Source: Streptomyces sp. Root1304
GTDB lineage: Bacteria; Actinomycetota; Actinomycetes; Streptomycetales; Streptomycetaceae
Length of the DNA: 64,000 nt
Direction of reading: 5' to 3'
Assembly: GCF_001426405.1 (NCBI RefSeq)
Contig: NZ_LMEP01000004.1
Location: forward strand, 162,046-226,045
Below are positions 18,239 to 27,167 of this stretch, in pieces (the stretch's first letter is position 1; every line of letters begins with the position of its first letter). The position numbers were made by a program, and so were the translations under genes. Below the pieces are notes generated by a model. The model was given only the letters and a program-made list of their open reading frames with translations. It was not told the DNA's origin and did no database searches.

Positions 18239-18293
18239 GGTAACCGGGGTGGTTTACCCGTGGTAACTGGTCGGTAAGTTACGTGCGGGTAAC
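18239..18293. repeat. cluster of GGTAA(C/G) boxes upstream of the secreted peptidase
   Basis: Four GGTAAC or GGTAAG boxes begin at 18239, 18262, 18273 and 18288, with a related GGTTTACC at 18251-18258. They lie in the 109 nt between the peptidase start and the TPR gene, and the last boxes overlap the TPR stop codon. Clustered short repeats just upstream of a secreted hydrolase suggest a regulator binding region. No matching regulator is identified. Confidence 0.4.
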
Positions 18294-19529
18294 GATTGGC
18301 GCGGCCTGGTCCCGGAGGGCGTCGGCCTCCGTGACGTCGGCGTGCGCCCCCGCGAGATCCGCGTATGCCTCCGTGAAGTCGGCCAGCGCCTCCGCGTACC
18401 GCTTGGCGGCGACGAGGTACATCGCGCGGTCGGTCAGCGCGCGGGCGACGGCATCGTCGTCGCCGGGAAGGTTCCGGGCCAGTGTGACGCCCTCGTCGAG
18501 GGCCCGGCCCAGCGTCTCCTCGCTGCGGCGGCCGGTCGTCTCCCAGTGGAGTGCGCGGCGGAGGGTGAGGCGGCGGTGGGCGACCGCAGCCCCGGCCGGG
18601 TCGCCGGACTCGCGCAGGGCGGCGGCCTCCTCCTCGAGGGCGGCGACGGAGGCGAAGAACGCCTCCAGCGTGTCGGGCGACCACCCGTGCTGGAGATGGC
18701 TCCCGAACGGCGGCTGCGGGCTCTCGGGAGTGGCGGCCGGTTCGGCGCCCCGGCCCGAGAGAGCGAACAGCGTGGACCAGGTGCCCCTGATGTCGCTCCA
18801 GATCACGGGCTCGCCGTCCCGTGCGAGACGGGCGAGCAGGGCCAGGATCTCGCGCCGGGCGGCGGCCTCCTCGGCCGGGCGTCCGACGGCCCGGAGCATC
18901 CGGGCGTACTCGTTCAGCTTCCACACCAGCGAGGCCAGCGGCGCACGGTCCGCCGCCGCCCTTCCCCGGCTGTCCTCGACCAGGTGCTCGAACGCCCGCA
19001 GGGCCTCCTCGTGCCGTCCGGCCGCGTCGAGCTCGGCCGCCCACTCGATCCGGGCCCAGTCGGTCCCGCCCGTGCTGTCGGAGCGGAGGTGCCGACCGTA
19101 CAGTTCGGCCGCCTCCGCGTGCCGCCCCTCCTCGGCCAGGACGACCGCGAAACGACCGTACGGCTCGGTCTCCGCCAGTTCCTCGCACACCACGCGCCCC
19201 TCGGCCCGCCGGCCGGCGGTGAACAGCGCGTGTTCGTAGCCGCGCAGGGCGAACCGCAGCTGCCGCGCTCCGTCCGGCACCTCCGCGCCGAGCCGCCGCA
19301 GCACGTCCACCACCTCCGCGTACAGCGACTGCCGGTGTTCCGGATCCCCCTGCTCCCGGGCCCACTCGCCCAGCGCCTGCGTCAGCTTCGGCAGATAGGC
19401 GCGCGGGCTCACCTCCGCCAGCACCCGGTACGCCCCGACCCGCTCCCGCAGCGACGGCCACTCCGAAGCGAGCAGCAGGGCCCGCGCCCGCAGCACCGCG
19501 TCCCGGCTGAACCTCTCCTCGTTCCCCAT
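18279..19529 (-). CDS. TPR-like helical repeat protein, function unknown
   Basis: A 416-residue all-helical, Ala/Arg/Glu-rich soluble protein. Repeating units such as ALRGYEHALFTAGRRAEG, AAELYGRHLR, WAAELDAAGRHEEALRAFEHL and RAMYLVAAKRYAEALADFTEAYADLAG have tetratricopeptide spacing. The ATG at 19529 has AGGGGGC just upstream; an in-frame GTG at 19556 would add nine residues. TPR proteins scaffold protein-protein contacts; no partner is apparent. Confidence 0.75.
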   Translation of the reverse strand: MGNEERFSRDAVLRARALLLASEWPSLRERVGAYRVLAEVSPRAYLPKLTQALGEWAREQGDPEHRQSLYAEVVDVLRRLGAEVPDGARQLRFALRGYEHALFTAGRRAEGRVVCEELAETEPYGRFAVVLAEEGRHAEAAELYGRHLRSDSTGGTDWARIEWAAELDAAGRHEEALRAFEHLVEDSRGRAAADRAPLASLVWKLNEYARMLRAVGRPAEEAAARREILALLARLARDGEPVIWSDIRGTWSTLFALSGRGAEPAATPESPQPPFGSHLQHGWSPDTLEAFFASVAALEEEAAALRESGDPAGAAVAHRRLTLRRALHWETTGRRSEETLGRALDEGVTLARNLPGDDDAVARALTDRAMYLVAAKRYAEALADFTEAYADLAGAHADVTEADALRDQAAPIVTRT

Positions 19530-19677
19530 GTGCCCCCTGTTCTCCGTGTGATGCACGAGGGAGATTCTGGGAGTCGGGGGACAGCCCGGACAAGGCTCCC
19601 GAACTGTGCGTTCCGTCCTACGAAAAACGGCTCTGACCTGTCATGATGGTGACGTCTTCACTCCGAGGGGAGAGCCG

Positions 19678-20934
19678 GTGGGGAACACGGCCGACGCACC
19701 CGACGTCTTCGATCCGCGGATCTACGCCGCCGGCATCCCGCACGACCGCTTCCGCGTGCTCCGCGACCACGCCCCCGTCGCCCGCCAGGACGAGCCCGAG
19801 ATCCTGGGATGGCCCGCCGGTCCCGGCTTCTGGGCCGTCACCCGGCACGCCGACGTCGTCCGCGTGCTCAAGGACCCGGGGACGTACTCCTCCTGCCTCG
19901 GCGCCACCCAGATCCGCGACCCCGACCCCGCCGACCTGCCCTTCATCCGGCGCATGATGCTCAATCAGGACCCGCCGGAACACGGATCGTTGAGGCGGCT
20001 CGTCAGTCGTGCCTTCACTCCAGGACGGATCGAGCGCTTCGGCGCCACCGCCCGGGCGCGGGCCCGGCAGCTGCTCGCGGCGGCGGTCGACGGCGGGGGA
20101 GAGGTGGACCTCGTCCGGGCCGTCACCGACGACTACGCCCTGCTCAACCTGACCGATCTGCTCGGCGTCCCCGCGAGCGACCGGAACCTGCTCCACACCT
20201 GGACCGAGCGCGTCATCGCATACCAGGACCCCGACGAGCCACCCGTCCTCGACGCCGAGGGCCGACCGGTCAACCCCCGCTCACCCGCCATGCTGGCCGA
20301 GATGTTCGACTACGCCCAGCGGCTCGCGGTCCACAAGCGCGCCCACCCCGCCGACGACATCATGAGCGTCCTCGCCGCCTCCGAACTCGCCGACGCCGAA
20401 CTGGAGATGTTCTTCTTCCTGCTGACCGTCGCCGGGAACGACACCGTCCGCAGCGCCGCCCCCGGCGGACTCCTCGCGCTCGCCGAAAACCCCGGCGAAC
20501 AGCGGCGGTTGTGGGACGGCGAGGTCTCCATGGACACGGCAGTGGACGAACTCCTGCGGGTCCACCCGCCCGTGCTGTCCTTCCGCCGCACCGCCGCCCA
20601 CGACACGGAACTCGCCGGGCAGGCGATCCGGCGCGGCGACAAGGTCGTCGTCCTCCACGCCTCCGCCAATCACGACGAGCGCGTCTTCACCGACCCGCAC
20701 CGCCTCGACCTCGGCCGGAACCCGAACCCGCACGTCTCCTTCGGCGATGGCCCGCACGTCTGCCTCGGGGCCCACTTCGCCCGGCTTCAGCTCCGGATCC
20801 TCCACGAGGAGGTGCGCCGCGCCTGCGGCGGCGTGGAACTCGCCGGACCGCCCCGGCGCCTCGTCTCCAACTTCATCAACGGCATCAAGTCGCTGCCGGT
20901 TCGACTGCGGGAGCCGTCCGCGCCTCGCGGGTGA
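19678..20934 (+). CDS. cytochrome P450
   Basis: A 418-residue bacterial class I P450. The I-helix motif is FFLLTVAGNDTVRSA, the K-helix ExxR is ELLR in VDELLRVHPP, and the haem loop FGDGPHVCLGAHFAR provides the thiolate ligand C362. The GTG at 19678 follows GAGGGGAGA. No ferredoxin or ferredoxin reductase is adjacent and no biosynthetic genes surround it, so the substrate is unknown. The 3' end overlaps the convergent gene by 50 nt. Confidence 0.92.
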   Translation: MGNTADAPDVFDPRIYAAGIPHDRFRVLRDHAPVARQDEPEILGWPAGPGFWAVTRHADVVRVLKDPGTYSSCLGATQIRDPDPADLPFIRRMMLNQDPPEHGSLRRLVSRAFTPGRIERFGATARARARQLLAAAVDGGGEVDLVRAVTDDYALLNLTDLLGVPASDRNLLHTWTERVIAYQDPDEPPVLDAEGRPVNPRSPAMLAEMFDYAQRLAVHKRAHPADDIMSVLAASELADAELEMFFFLLTVAGNDTVRSAAPGGLLALAENPGEQRRLWDGEVSMDTAVDELLRVHPPVLSFRRTAAHDTELAGQAIRRGDKVVVLHASANHDERVFTDPHRLDLGRNPNPHVSFGDGPHVCLGAHFARLQLRILHEEVRRACGGVELAGPPRRLVSNFINGIKSLPVRLREPSAPRG

Positions 20935-21619
20935 CATCGGCCACCAGCTCCACCACATCGGGGCCGTACGCCTGGGAGTTGACGACCTTCAGGAGGAGCA
21001 CGAAGGAGCCGTACGGCCCGTACGTGTGGGTCAGCTCCTCGTGGTGGCGGGCCAGATGGCGTGCCGCGGCCTGATTGGTGACCGCGGCCTGACCGCAGAG
21101 CAGGAACACCGGCCGGCTGCCCTCGCCGCGGGTGAGGCGTGCGAGGACGACGTACTCGCTGACGCCCCACTCCGGGCGGTAGGTCCCGCCCGCCACGGTG
21201 ATCAGCCCCCGGTCCTCGCGCGGCTCCTGCTCGACGTTCATCGTGAGTCCCGGCAGCAGATTCGGCAGATGGGCCGCCATGCGCCGATTGGAGTAGGGGC
21301 CGCCGATGCAGAACTCGGCTATCTCGCCCAGTCCCTGACGGGCCGTGTCGTGCTGCACGATGCGGGGCCGCGCCCCGCAGTCCTTGATCAGCGCCGACAG
21401 CTCCAGCAGCGCCGAGACGTCGGTGGCGTGCACGCCGCGCTCGTTGCCGGCCAGGCGGTTCACCACGAGCAGGCACTCGGAACCGGAGGGCAGTCCGAAG
21501 AACGCCTGCCTGCGGCGGAGCCGGCGCCGCCAGAGGTAGGTGCGGCTCAGCCAGCCGAACGACGCGCTGACCCCCGTCGCCAGCACCCCGAGCACGATGT
21601 TGCGCACGTCTTCGTTCAT
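20885..21619 (-). CDS. conserved actinobacterial protein with N-terminal membrane anchor
   Basis: A 244-residue protein. Residues 6-30 (VRNIVLGVLATGVSASFGWL and following) form one membrane anchor, followed by a basic cluster WRRRLRRR. The rest is a soluble domain with distinctive segments CLLVVNRLAGNERG, FCIGGPYSNRRMAAHL, GVSEYVVLARL, FLLCGQAAVTNQAAARHLA and GSFVLLLKVVNSQAYGPDVVEL. I know similar sequences as hypothetical proteins in Streptomyces but know no function. The repeated glycine-rich strand/helix pattern suggests a Rossmann-like fold; that is only an impression. It ends inside the 3' end of the P450 gene on the other strand. Confidence 0.75.
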   Translation of the reverse strand: MNEDVRNIVLGVLATGVSASFGWLSRTYLWRRRLRRRQAFFGLPSGSECLLVVNRLAGNERGVHATDVSALLELSALIKDCGARPRIVQHDTARQGLGEIAEFCIGGPYSNRRMAAHLPNLLPGLTMNVEQEPREDRGLITVAGGTYRPEWGVSEYVVLARLTRGEGSRPVFLLCGQAAVTNQAAARHLARHHEELTHTYGPYGSFVLLLKVVNSQAYGPDVVELVADVTREARTAPAVEPAAT

Positions 21620-21724
21620 GGGCGCGCATGCTAGCGGGACACCGGCCTCTTGTTCGAGGCGGTCCTGACGGGAGGGGCGGAAGGAAGTTACGCTGCGCGG
21701 ACGGTCATTGACTGGAGGTAGGGA

Positions 21725-23533
21725 ATGCGTCGCTCCGCCGCTGGCAAGGTCTCCGTTCTCGCCGTCGCGGCGACGGTGCTCTCGATGGGTGCCGCCGCCC
21801 CGCCCACGGCCCCGCCGGCCGCGGCGCCGCCACCGGTCAAGACACCGGTGGCCGTCGGGTACGGCGGCGCCGTCGCGAGTGTCGACGCCGACGCCTCCGC
21901 CGCCGGTGTCGAGGTGCTCCGCAAGGGCGGCAACGCCGTCGACGCCGCCGTCGCCGTCGCGGCCGCCCTCGGCGTCACCGAGCCCTACTCGGCGGGCATC
22001 GGAGGCGGCGGCTACTTCGTCTACTACGACGCGAAGAGCCGCACCGTACGGACCATCGACGGGCGCGAGACCGCGCCCCGCTCGGCCGGCGCCGGCCTCT
22101 TCCAGGAGAACGGCGCGCCCATCCCCTTCGAGGAGGGCATGACGAGCGGCCTCGGCGTCGGCACCCCCGGCACCCCGGCGACCTGGCAGACCGCCCTCGA
22201 CGCCTGGGGCAGCAAGCGGCTCGGGACCCTCCTGGAACCCGCCGAGCGGCTCGCCCGCGAGGGATTCAGCGTCGACGAGACCTTCCGCTCGCAGACCGCG
22301 GGCAACGAAGCGCGGTTCCGCGACTTCCCCGCCACCTCCGAACTGTTCCTGCCGGGCGGCCGACTGCCCGTCGTCGGCTCCGTGTTCAAGAACCCCGACC
22401 TGGCCCGTACGTACGAGAAGCTCGGCCGGGAGGGCGTCGGCGCGCTCTACCGGGGGCCGCTCGCCCGGGACATCGTCGACACCGTCCGCACGCCCCCGGT
22501 CCGCGAGGGCGTCACCCGGAAGGTCCGCCCCGGCGACCTGACGGAGCGTGACCTCGCCGCGTACCGCACCGAGTTCCGCGCGCCCACGAAGGTCTCGTAC
22601 CGCGGACTCGACGTCTACGGGATGGCCCCCTCGTCCTCCGGCGGCACCAGCGTCGGCGAGGCGCTCAACATCCTGGAGGGCACCGACCTCGCCGCCGCCC
22701 CGCCGGCCCGCTATCTGCACCGGTACATCGAGGCCAGCCGCATCGCCTTCGCCGACCGGGGCCGCTGGGTCGGCGACCCGGCCTTCGAGCAGGTGCCCAC
22801 GCGCGGACTGCTCTCCCAGCGGTACGCCGACTCCCGGGCCTGCCTGATCCGTGACGACGCCGCCCTGACCAGCCCCCTCGCGCCCGGCGACCCGAGCAGC
22901 CCGGTGCCGTGCGCGAGCGGCGGGACGGCGGCCCCGACCACGTACGAGGGCGAGAACACCACGCACCTCACGGTGGCCGACAAGTGGGGCAACATCGTCG
23001 CCTACACCCTCACCATCGAGTCCACCGGCGGCAGCGGCATCACCGTGCCCGGCCGGGGCTTCCTGCTCAACAACGAGCTGACCGACTTCTCCTTCGCCCC
23101 GGCGAACCCGGCGGTCCACGACCCGAACCTGCCCGGCCCCGGCAAGCGGCCGCGCTCCTCGATCTCCCCGACGATCGTCCTCGACGGGCACGGCAGGCCC
23201 GTCCTCGCGCTGGGCTCCCCGGGCGGCGCCACCATCATCACGACGGTCCTCCAGACGCTCACCGGGGTCGTCGACCGGGGGCTGCCGCTCGTCGACGCCA
23301 TCGCCGCCCCGCGCGCCAGCCAGCGCAACCAGGCGACCACCGAACTCGAACCGGCCCTGTGGAACAGCCCGGTGAGGGCGGAGCTGGAGGCGATCGGGCA
23401 CGGCTTCCGGCAGAACCCGGAGATCGGCGCGGCGACGGGCGTGCAGCGTCTGCCGGACGGCCGCTGGGTGGCCGCGGCGGAGACGGTCCGCAGGGGCGGC
23501 GGCTCGGCGATGGTCGTACGGCCGGCGCGATGA
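21725..23533 (+). CDS. ggt: secreted gamma-glutamyltransferase
   Basis: A 602-residue N-terminal nucleophile hydrolase. A Sec-type signal occupies about the first 35 residues. The autoprocessing site is in ENTTHLTVADKWGN, where T412 should become the N-terminal nucleophile of the small subunit. The two-glycine oxyanion motif appears in LALGSPGGATIITT. It hydrolyses or transfers the gamma-glutamyl group of glutathione and related peptides outside the membrane. The ATG follows GGAGGTAGGG. Confidence 0.93.
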   Translation: MRRSAAGKVSVLAVAATVLSMGAAAPPTAPPAAAPPPVKTPVAVGYGGAVASVDADASAAGVEVLRKGGNAVDAAVAVAAALGVTEPYSAGIGGGGYFVYYDAKSRTVRTIDGRETAPRSAGAGLFQENGAPIPFEEGMTSGLGVGTPGTPATWQTALDAWGSKRLGTLLEPAERLAREGFSVDETFRSQTAGNEARFRDFPATSELFLPGGRLPVVGSVFKNPDLARTYEKLGREGVGALYRGPLARDIVDTVRTPPVREGVTRKVRPGDLTERDLAAYRTEFRAPTKVSYRGLDVYGMAPSSSGGTSVGEALNILEGTDLAAAPPARYLHRYIEASRIAFADRGRWVGDPAFEQVPTRGLLSQRYADSRACLIRDDAALTSPLAPGDPSSPVPCASGGTAAPTTYEGENTTHLTVADKWGNIVAYTLTIESTGGSGITVPGRGFLLNNELTDFSFAPANPAVHDPNLPGPGKRPRSSISPTIVLDGHGRPVLALGSPGGATIITTVLQTLTGVVDRGLPLVDAIAAPRASQRNQATTELEPALWNSPVRAELEAIGHGFRQNPEIGAATGVQRLPDGRWVAAAETVRRGGGSAMVVRPAR

Positions 23534-23613
23534 GGAGCCGCGGGGCCTGACCGGCGGGGTGGGGCCCCGGCCGGAGGCGCGGGTCCCGGTCGCGCGCGTG
23601 GGGCCGGGGCCGC

Positions 23614-24381
23614 CTACGGCGCGGTCAGGATGCGCGGGCCGTCGTCCGTGATCGCCACCGTGTGCTCGGCGTGCGACGCGCGCGAGCCGTCGAGGGTGCG
23701 GATCGTCCAGCCGTCGCCCGCCGTGTAGTGGTCGTCCGTGCCGCCGCCGATGAGCATCGGCTCGATCGCGAGGACCATCCCGTGGCGCAGCTTCATGCCC
23801 CGGCCCGGTCGTCCCTCGTTGGGGACGCCCGGGTCCTCGTGCATCGTGCGGCCGATCCCGTGGCCGCCGAAGCCGTCCGGGACGCCGTACCCGGCGGCCC
23901 GGCAGACCCGGCCGATCGCATGCGCGATGTCCCCGATGCGGTTGCCGACGACGGCGGCGGCGATGCCCGCCTCCAGGGCCTCCTCCGCCGCGGCGATGAG
24001 CCGGGCGTCCTCGGGGCGTGCCGGGCCCACCGTGAAGCTGACGGCCGAGTCGCCGGCCCAGCCGCCCAGCAGCGCCCCGCAGTCCGCGGAGACCAGGTCG
24101 CCCGGGGCGAGCACGGTCCCGTCCGGGATGCCGTGCACGATCGCGTCGTTCACGGAGACGCACACGACCGCCGGGAACGGCACCGGCGCCCACTCCGGGT
24201 GGTAGTCGAGGAAGGGTGAGCCGGCCCCCGCGTCGGCCAGGACCTCCCGCGCCGCACGGTCCAGCTCGGTCAGCGCCACCCCGGGCGCGGCCTTCTCCCG
24301 TACGGCCGCGAGGGCGCGGGCCACGACCCGCCCCGCCTCGCGCATCGCGGCCAGGTTCTCGTTCGTCTTGATCTCCACCAT
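23614..24381 (-). CDS. map: methionine aminopeptidase, type I
   Basis: A 255-residue metallopeptidase that removes the initiator methionine. The five metal ligands are present: two Asp in SADCGALLGGWAGDSAVSF, His in FGGHGIGRTMHEDP, Glu in IEPM and Glu in SHAEHTVAIT. Streptomyces often has more than one map gene; this copy, divergent from an HTH gene rather than inside the ribosomal-protein/adk cluster, is probably the accessory one. The ATG at 24381 lies 7 nt after a TATAGT -10 box, so the mRNA appears leaderless. The gap to ggt (23534-23613) contains a bulged GC hairpin near 23551-23574 that may terminate both genes. Confidence 0.92.
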   Translation of the reverse strand: MVEIKTNENLAAMREAGRVVARALAAVREKAAPGVALTELDRAAREVLADAGAGSPFLDYHPEWAPVPFPAVVCVSVNDAIVHGIPDGTVLAPGDLVSADCGALLGGWAGDSAVSFTVGPARPEDARLIAAAEEALEAGIAAAVVGNRIGDIAHAIGRVCRAAGYGVPDGFGGHGIGRTMHEDPGVPNEGRPGRGMKLRHGMVLAIEPMLIGGGTDDHYTAGDGWTIRTLDGSRASHAEHTVAITDDGPRILTAP

Positions 24382-24413
24382 GCCAATTACTATACCGGTA
24401 TTAGAATGGCGGC
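24382..24413. promoter_or_regulatory. 32-bp divergent leaderless promoter pair with central palindrome
   Basis: Only 32 bp separate the two divergent ATGs. On the reverse strand TATAGT (24388-24393) occupies -12 to -7 relative to the map ATG. On the forward strand TAGAAT (24402-24407) occupies -12 to -7 relative to the HTH ATG. Both therefore fit leaderless transcripts. The perfect palindrome ATACCGGTAT (24392-24401) lies between and overlaps the -10 box for map, a likely operator for the small HTH protein. Confidence 0.6.
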
Positions 24414-24665
24414 ATGGTGCGCACACCCCTGACCCCCGAAGAGCGCGAGCGCGGCGAGCGCCTCGGCCGCCTCCTGCGCGAATCGCGCGGAGAGCGGTCC
24501 ATGGTGGAGATCGCCGCGGCCGCCGGACTCTCCGCCGAGACCCTCCGCAAGATCGAGACCGGCCGTGCCCCGACCCCGGCCTTCTTCACCGTCGCGGCCC
24601 TCGCCGGGGTCCTCGGCCTCTCCATGGACGAGCTCGTCACCCGGTGCGCGTTCGTGCCCGTCTGA
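24414..24665 (+). CDS. small XRE-type helix-turn-helix regulator
   Basis: An 83-residue protein that is almost entirely a Cro/CI-type DNA-binding domain: LGRLLRESRGERSMVEIAAAAGLSAETLRKIETGRAPTPAFFTVAALAGVLGLSMDELV. There is no effector domain. It shares a 32-bp promoter region with map and probably represses one or both genes through the palindrome there. No ribosome binding site precedes the ATG, consistent with leaderless translation. Confidence 0.88.
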   Translation: MVRTPLTPEERERGERLGRLLRESRGERSMVEIAAAAGLSAETLRKIETGRAPTPAFFTVAALAGVLGLSMDELVTRCAFVPV

Positions 24666-24687
24666 CGAGTGGGTCGGTCGGCACTCC

Positions 24688-25401
24688 TCAGGGGGCCGGG
24701 GTGCGTCCGGAAGGCTTTTCGGGCGCGTCCTGGACCGACACCGCCAGCTGGACCCGGCTGTGGCGCGGGCGCTCGATCTCGTCGAGCAGTGCCAGGGCGA
24801 GGTCCCGGTGCGCGATCCGGCCGGGGCCCTCGATCACCGTGCCCACGGCCGTCCGGTAGCCGCCGGTGACCTCGGCCTCCGCGTTCAGGTCCATCGGCGG
24901 CACCACCATCAGCCAGTCGAGCTCCGGCCCCGCCTCGGCGGACAGGAGCGCGAACTCGGCCACATGCCCCTGCGAGAACGCCCGCCACTCCGCCGGGAAT
25001 TCGGGTGCGTCCATCAGGCGCACACCCGGCTCGCTCTCCAGCGTCGTGGCGATCCCCAGGGTCAACAGGCGCCGCACGCCCGCCTCCCCGAGACCCGCCA
25101 CCAGGGCCTTCGCCGCCGCCGTGAAGTACTCCTCCGAGGAGACGTCGAGCCTGACCGAGGCGTTCACGGCCGCGTCGTGGCCCGCCGCGAGCGCGGCCAC
25201 CGACGCCGGATCGGTCACGTCACCCCGTACCAGCGTGACCGAACTCCCCGCCAGATCCCCGTACTTCGCCGGATCGCGCACCACGGCCGTCACCCGGTGG
25301 CCCCGGGCCACCGCCTCCGCCACGGCCGCCCGGCCGACCCGTCCACCCGCTCCGAAGACGATGATGTTCCCGCTGTCGCCGCTGCTCATGTCGTTGGTCA
25401 T
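24688..25401 (-). CDS. NAD(P)-binding atypical SDR / NmrA-like oxidoreductase
   Basis: A 237-residue Rossmann protein. The motif VFGAGGRVGRAAVAEAVARGHRVTAVVRDP near the N-terminus binds NAD(P). The rest resembles the NAD(P)H-binding (BlvrB/NmrA-like) group, without the YxxxK dyad of classical SDRs. The ATG at 25401 is preferred over an upstream in-frame start. It is divergent from an HxlR-type regulator, a common pairing in which the regulator responds to redox or aldehyde stress and controls the reductase; the actual substrate is unknown. Confidence 0.82.
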   Translation of the reverse strand: MTNDMSSGDSGNIIVFGAGGRVGRAAVAEAVARGHRVTAVVRDPAKYGDLAGSSVTLVRGDVTDPASVAALAAGHDAAVNASVRLDVSSEEYFTAAAKALVAGLGEAGVRRLLTLGIATTLESEPGVRLMDAPEFPAEWRAFSQGHVAEFALLSAEAGPELDWLMVVPPMDLNAEAEVTGGYRTAVGTVIEGPGRIAHRDLALALLDEIERPRHSRVQLAVSVQDAPEKPSGRTPAP

Positions 25402-25462
25402 GGCAGGACCGTAGAACCGGACCACCTGGTTACTTCAACGGTACTGGGCTAGCTTCGGGCGC

Positions 25463-25837
25463 ATGAGCCAGCAGCTGCCCGCCGACCTCTTCGACGACCC
25501 GGAGTGCTCCGACCGCGCCCGGCCGATCCGGGTCGGCGGCAAGTGGACGGCCACGGTGCTCCGCTGTCTGGAGGACGGACGGCCCCGCCGCTTCTCCGAG
25601 CTGCGCGTCCCGCTCCACCGGATCACCCCCAAGGTGCTCACCGAGACCCTGCGCACCATGGAGCGCGACGGCTTCCTCACCCGCACCGCGTACGACGAGA
25701 ACCCGCCGCGCGTCGAGTACGCGCTGACCGCCCTCGGCCGCTCGCTGATCGAGCCGCTCGACACCGCCTGCGCCTGGGCCCGCGCCCACGTCCCGGAGAT
25801 CACCGAGGCCCGGACCGCGTACGCGAAGAGCGACTGA
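25463..25837 (+). CDS. HxlR-family transcriptional regulator
   Basis: A 124-residue winged-helix protein. The family core is visible in IRVGGKWTATVLRCLEDGRPRRFSELRVPLHRITPKVLTETLRTMERDGFLTR and VEYALTALGRSL. One cysteine (C14 or so in DDPECSD) lies before the helix-turn-helix, where many HxlR proteins carry a redox-sensitive cysteine. It is divergent from the NAD(P)-binding protein, with 61 bp between them. A TAGCTT -10 box (25450-25455) sits 8 nt before the ATG, so the mRNA may be nearly leaderless. Confidence 0.88.
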   Translation: MSQQLPADLFDDPECSDRARPIRVGGKWTATVLRCLEDGRPRRFSELRVPLHRITPKVLTETLRTMERDGFLTRTAYDENPPRVEYALTALGRSLIEPLDTACAWARAHVPEITEARTAYAKSD

Positions 25838-25933
25838 GCGCGGGGCGCGTACCCGACGCGCGCCCGCGCCCGGGCCCCACCCGCTGGCCCAGCCCCGGAT
25901 GCGCGCTCCGGCCGCCTCGGTGACCGTGGACCC

Positions 25934-27157
25934 GTGCACCGTCGACAGAAGATCCTCCTCGCCGCTCTCCTCGGCCCGGCGCTCCTGCTCGGCACGGCCT
26001 GCGGTGCCGGGAACGGCGGCCCCCGGTCCGACGCCGAGGCCGTGCCCGCCGGGACCGCACCCGAGCACTTCCGCCACCCCGGAGTCCTCGTCGGCGGCGC
26101 CCAGCTGGCGTCGGTGCGCCGCCATGTCGCCGCGGGGGAGGAGCCCTGGTCCTCCGCCTACCGGTCGATGGGCGAGAGCGCGTACGCCTCGCTGGACTAC
26201 GCGCCCCACCCCGCGAAGACCGTCGCCTGCCCGTCCAACGCCGGCACGGACGCCTGCGTCGCCGAGCGCGAGGATGCCATCGCCGCCTACACCCAGGCCC
26301 TCATGTGGTCGGTGTCCGGAGAGGCCGCGCACGCCGCCAAGGCCGTCGAGATCATGGACGCCTGGTCGAAGACGGTCAAGGAGCACACGCGCGACGACGC
26401 CGACCTCCAGACCGCCTGGTCGGGCTCCTCCTGGGCGCGCGCCGCCGAGATCGTGCACGCCGGATACCCGCAGTGGGGCGGCCCCGCCGTCCAGCGGTTC
26501 AAGTGGATGCTGCGCAGGGCCTACCTGCCGGCTGTCACCGCCGAGGTGCCCGACTACAACGGCAACTGGGAACTGGCGATGACCGACGCCGCCATCGGGA
26601 TGGCCGTGTTCCTGGAGGACCGTACGGTCTTCGAGGGCGCGGTACGCCGCTACCGCGCACGGGTCCCCGCCTACTTCTACCTCGCCTCCGACGGCGCCCT
26701 GCCCAAACCGCCGCCCGGCGGCACGATCGACACGGCCGACGAACTGGCCACGTACTGGTTCGGGCAGCGCACCTACGCCGACGGCATCGGCCAGGAGACC
26801 TGCCGCAACTTCATGCACATCGGGTACTCGCTCGCCGCGACCGCCCACATCGCCGAGACCGCCTGGCACCAGGGGCTCGACCTGTACCGCGAGGAGGCCC
26901 GGCGGATCGGCGCGGCACTGGAGTTCCACTCCCGCTACCAGCTCGGCGCGACCCCTCCGAAGTGGCTGTGCGGCGGCAAGGTCGTCCGGACGATGGGCCC
27001 GGACGTCGAGGTCGCCCTCAACCACCTCGAAGGGCGGATGGGCATGAGGCTCCCGCAGACCGAGAGGCTCGCCGCGAGCCAGCGGCCGGGCGGCACGGAC
27101 GACCTGTTCGTCGCCTGGGAGACCCTCACCCACGCCTCCAACCCGACCCCGGCATAG
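25934..27157 (+). CDS. alginate lyase-like secreted lipoprotein (PL5 type)
   Basis: A 407-residue exported protein. The signal ends in the lipobox LLGTAC. The body has the alpha/alpha-barrel features of the alginate lyase family: HPGVLVGGAQLASVRRHV, DYNGNWELAMTDAAIGMAVFLED, QETCRNFMHIGYSLAATAHIAETAWHQG and LEFHSRY. NGNW and the histidine/tyrosine groups correspond to the catalytic surface of PL5 lyases. It may cleave uronate-containing polymers; alginate itself is not proven. The start is GTG at 25934. Confidence 0.82.
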   Translation: MHRRQKILLAALLGPALLLGTACGAGNGGPRSDAEAVPAGTAPEHFRHPGVLVGGAQLASVRRHVAAGEEPWSSAYRSMGESAYASLDYAPHPAKTVACPSNAGTDACVAEREDAIAAYTQALMWSVSGEAAHAAKAVEIMDAWSKTVKEHTRDDADLQTAWSGSSWARAAEIVHAGYPQWGGPAVQRFKWMLRRAYLPAVTAEVPDYNGNWELAMTDAAIGMAVFLEDRTVFEGAVRRYRARVPAYFYLASDGALPKPPPGGTIDTADELATYWFGQRTYADGIGQETCRNFMHIGYSLAATAHIAETAWHQGLDLYREEARRIGAALEFHSRYQLGATPPKWLCGGKVVRTMGPDVEVALNHLEGRMGMRLPQTERLAASQRPGGTDDLFVAWETLTHASNPTPA

Positions 27158-27167
27158 GCTCCCGGGC

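Noticed and set aside
21620..24193. Long reverse-strand frame in continuation of the 20885-21619 gene (1102 codons in all)
   Set aside because: It is the antisense of gamma-glutamyltransferase and part of map; recognisable sequence begins only at the ATG at 21619.
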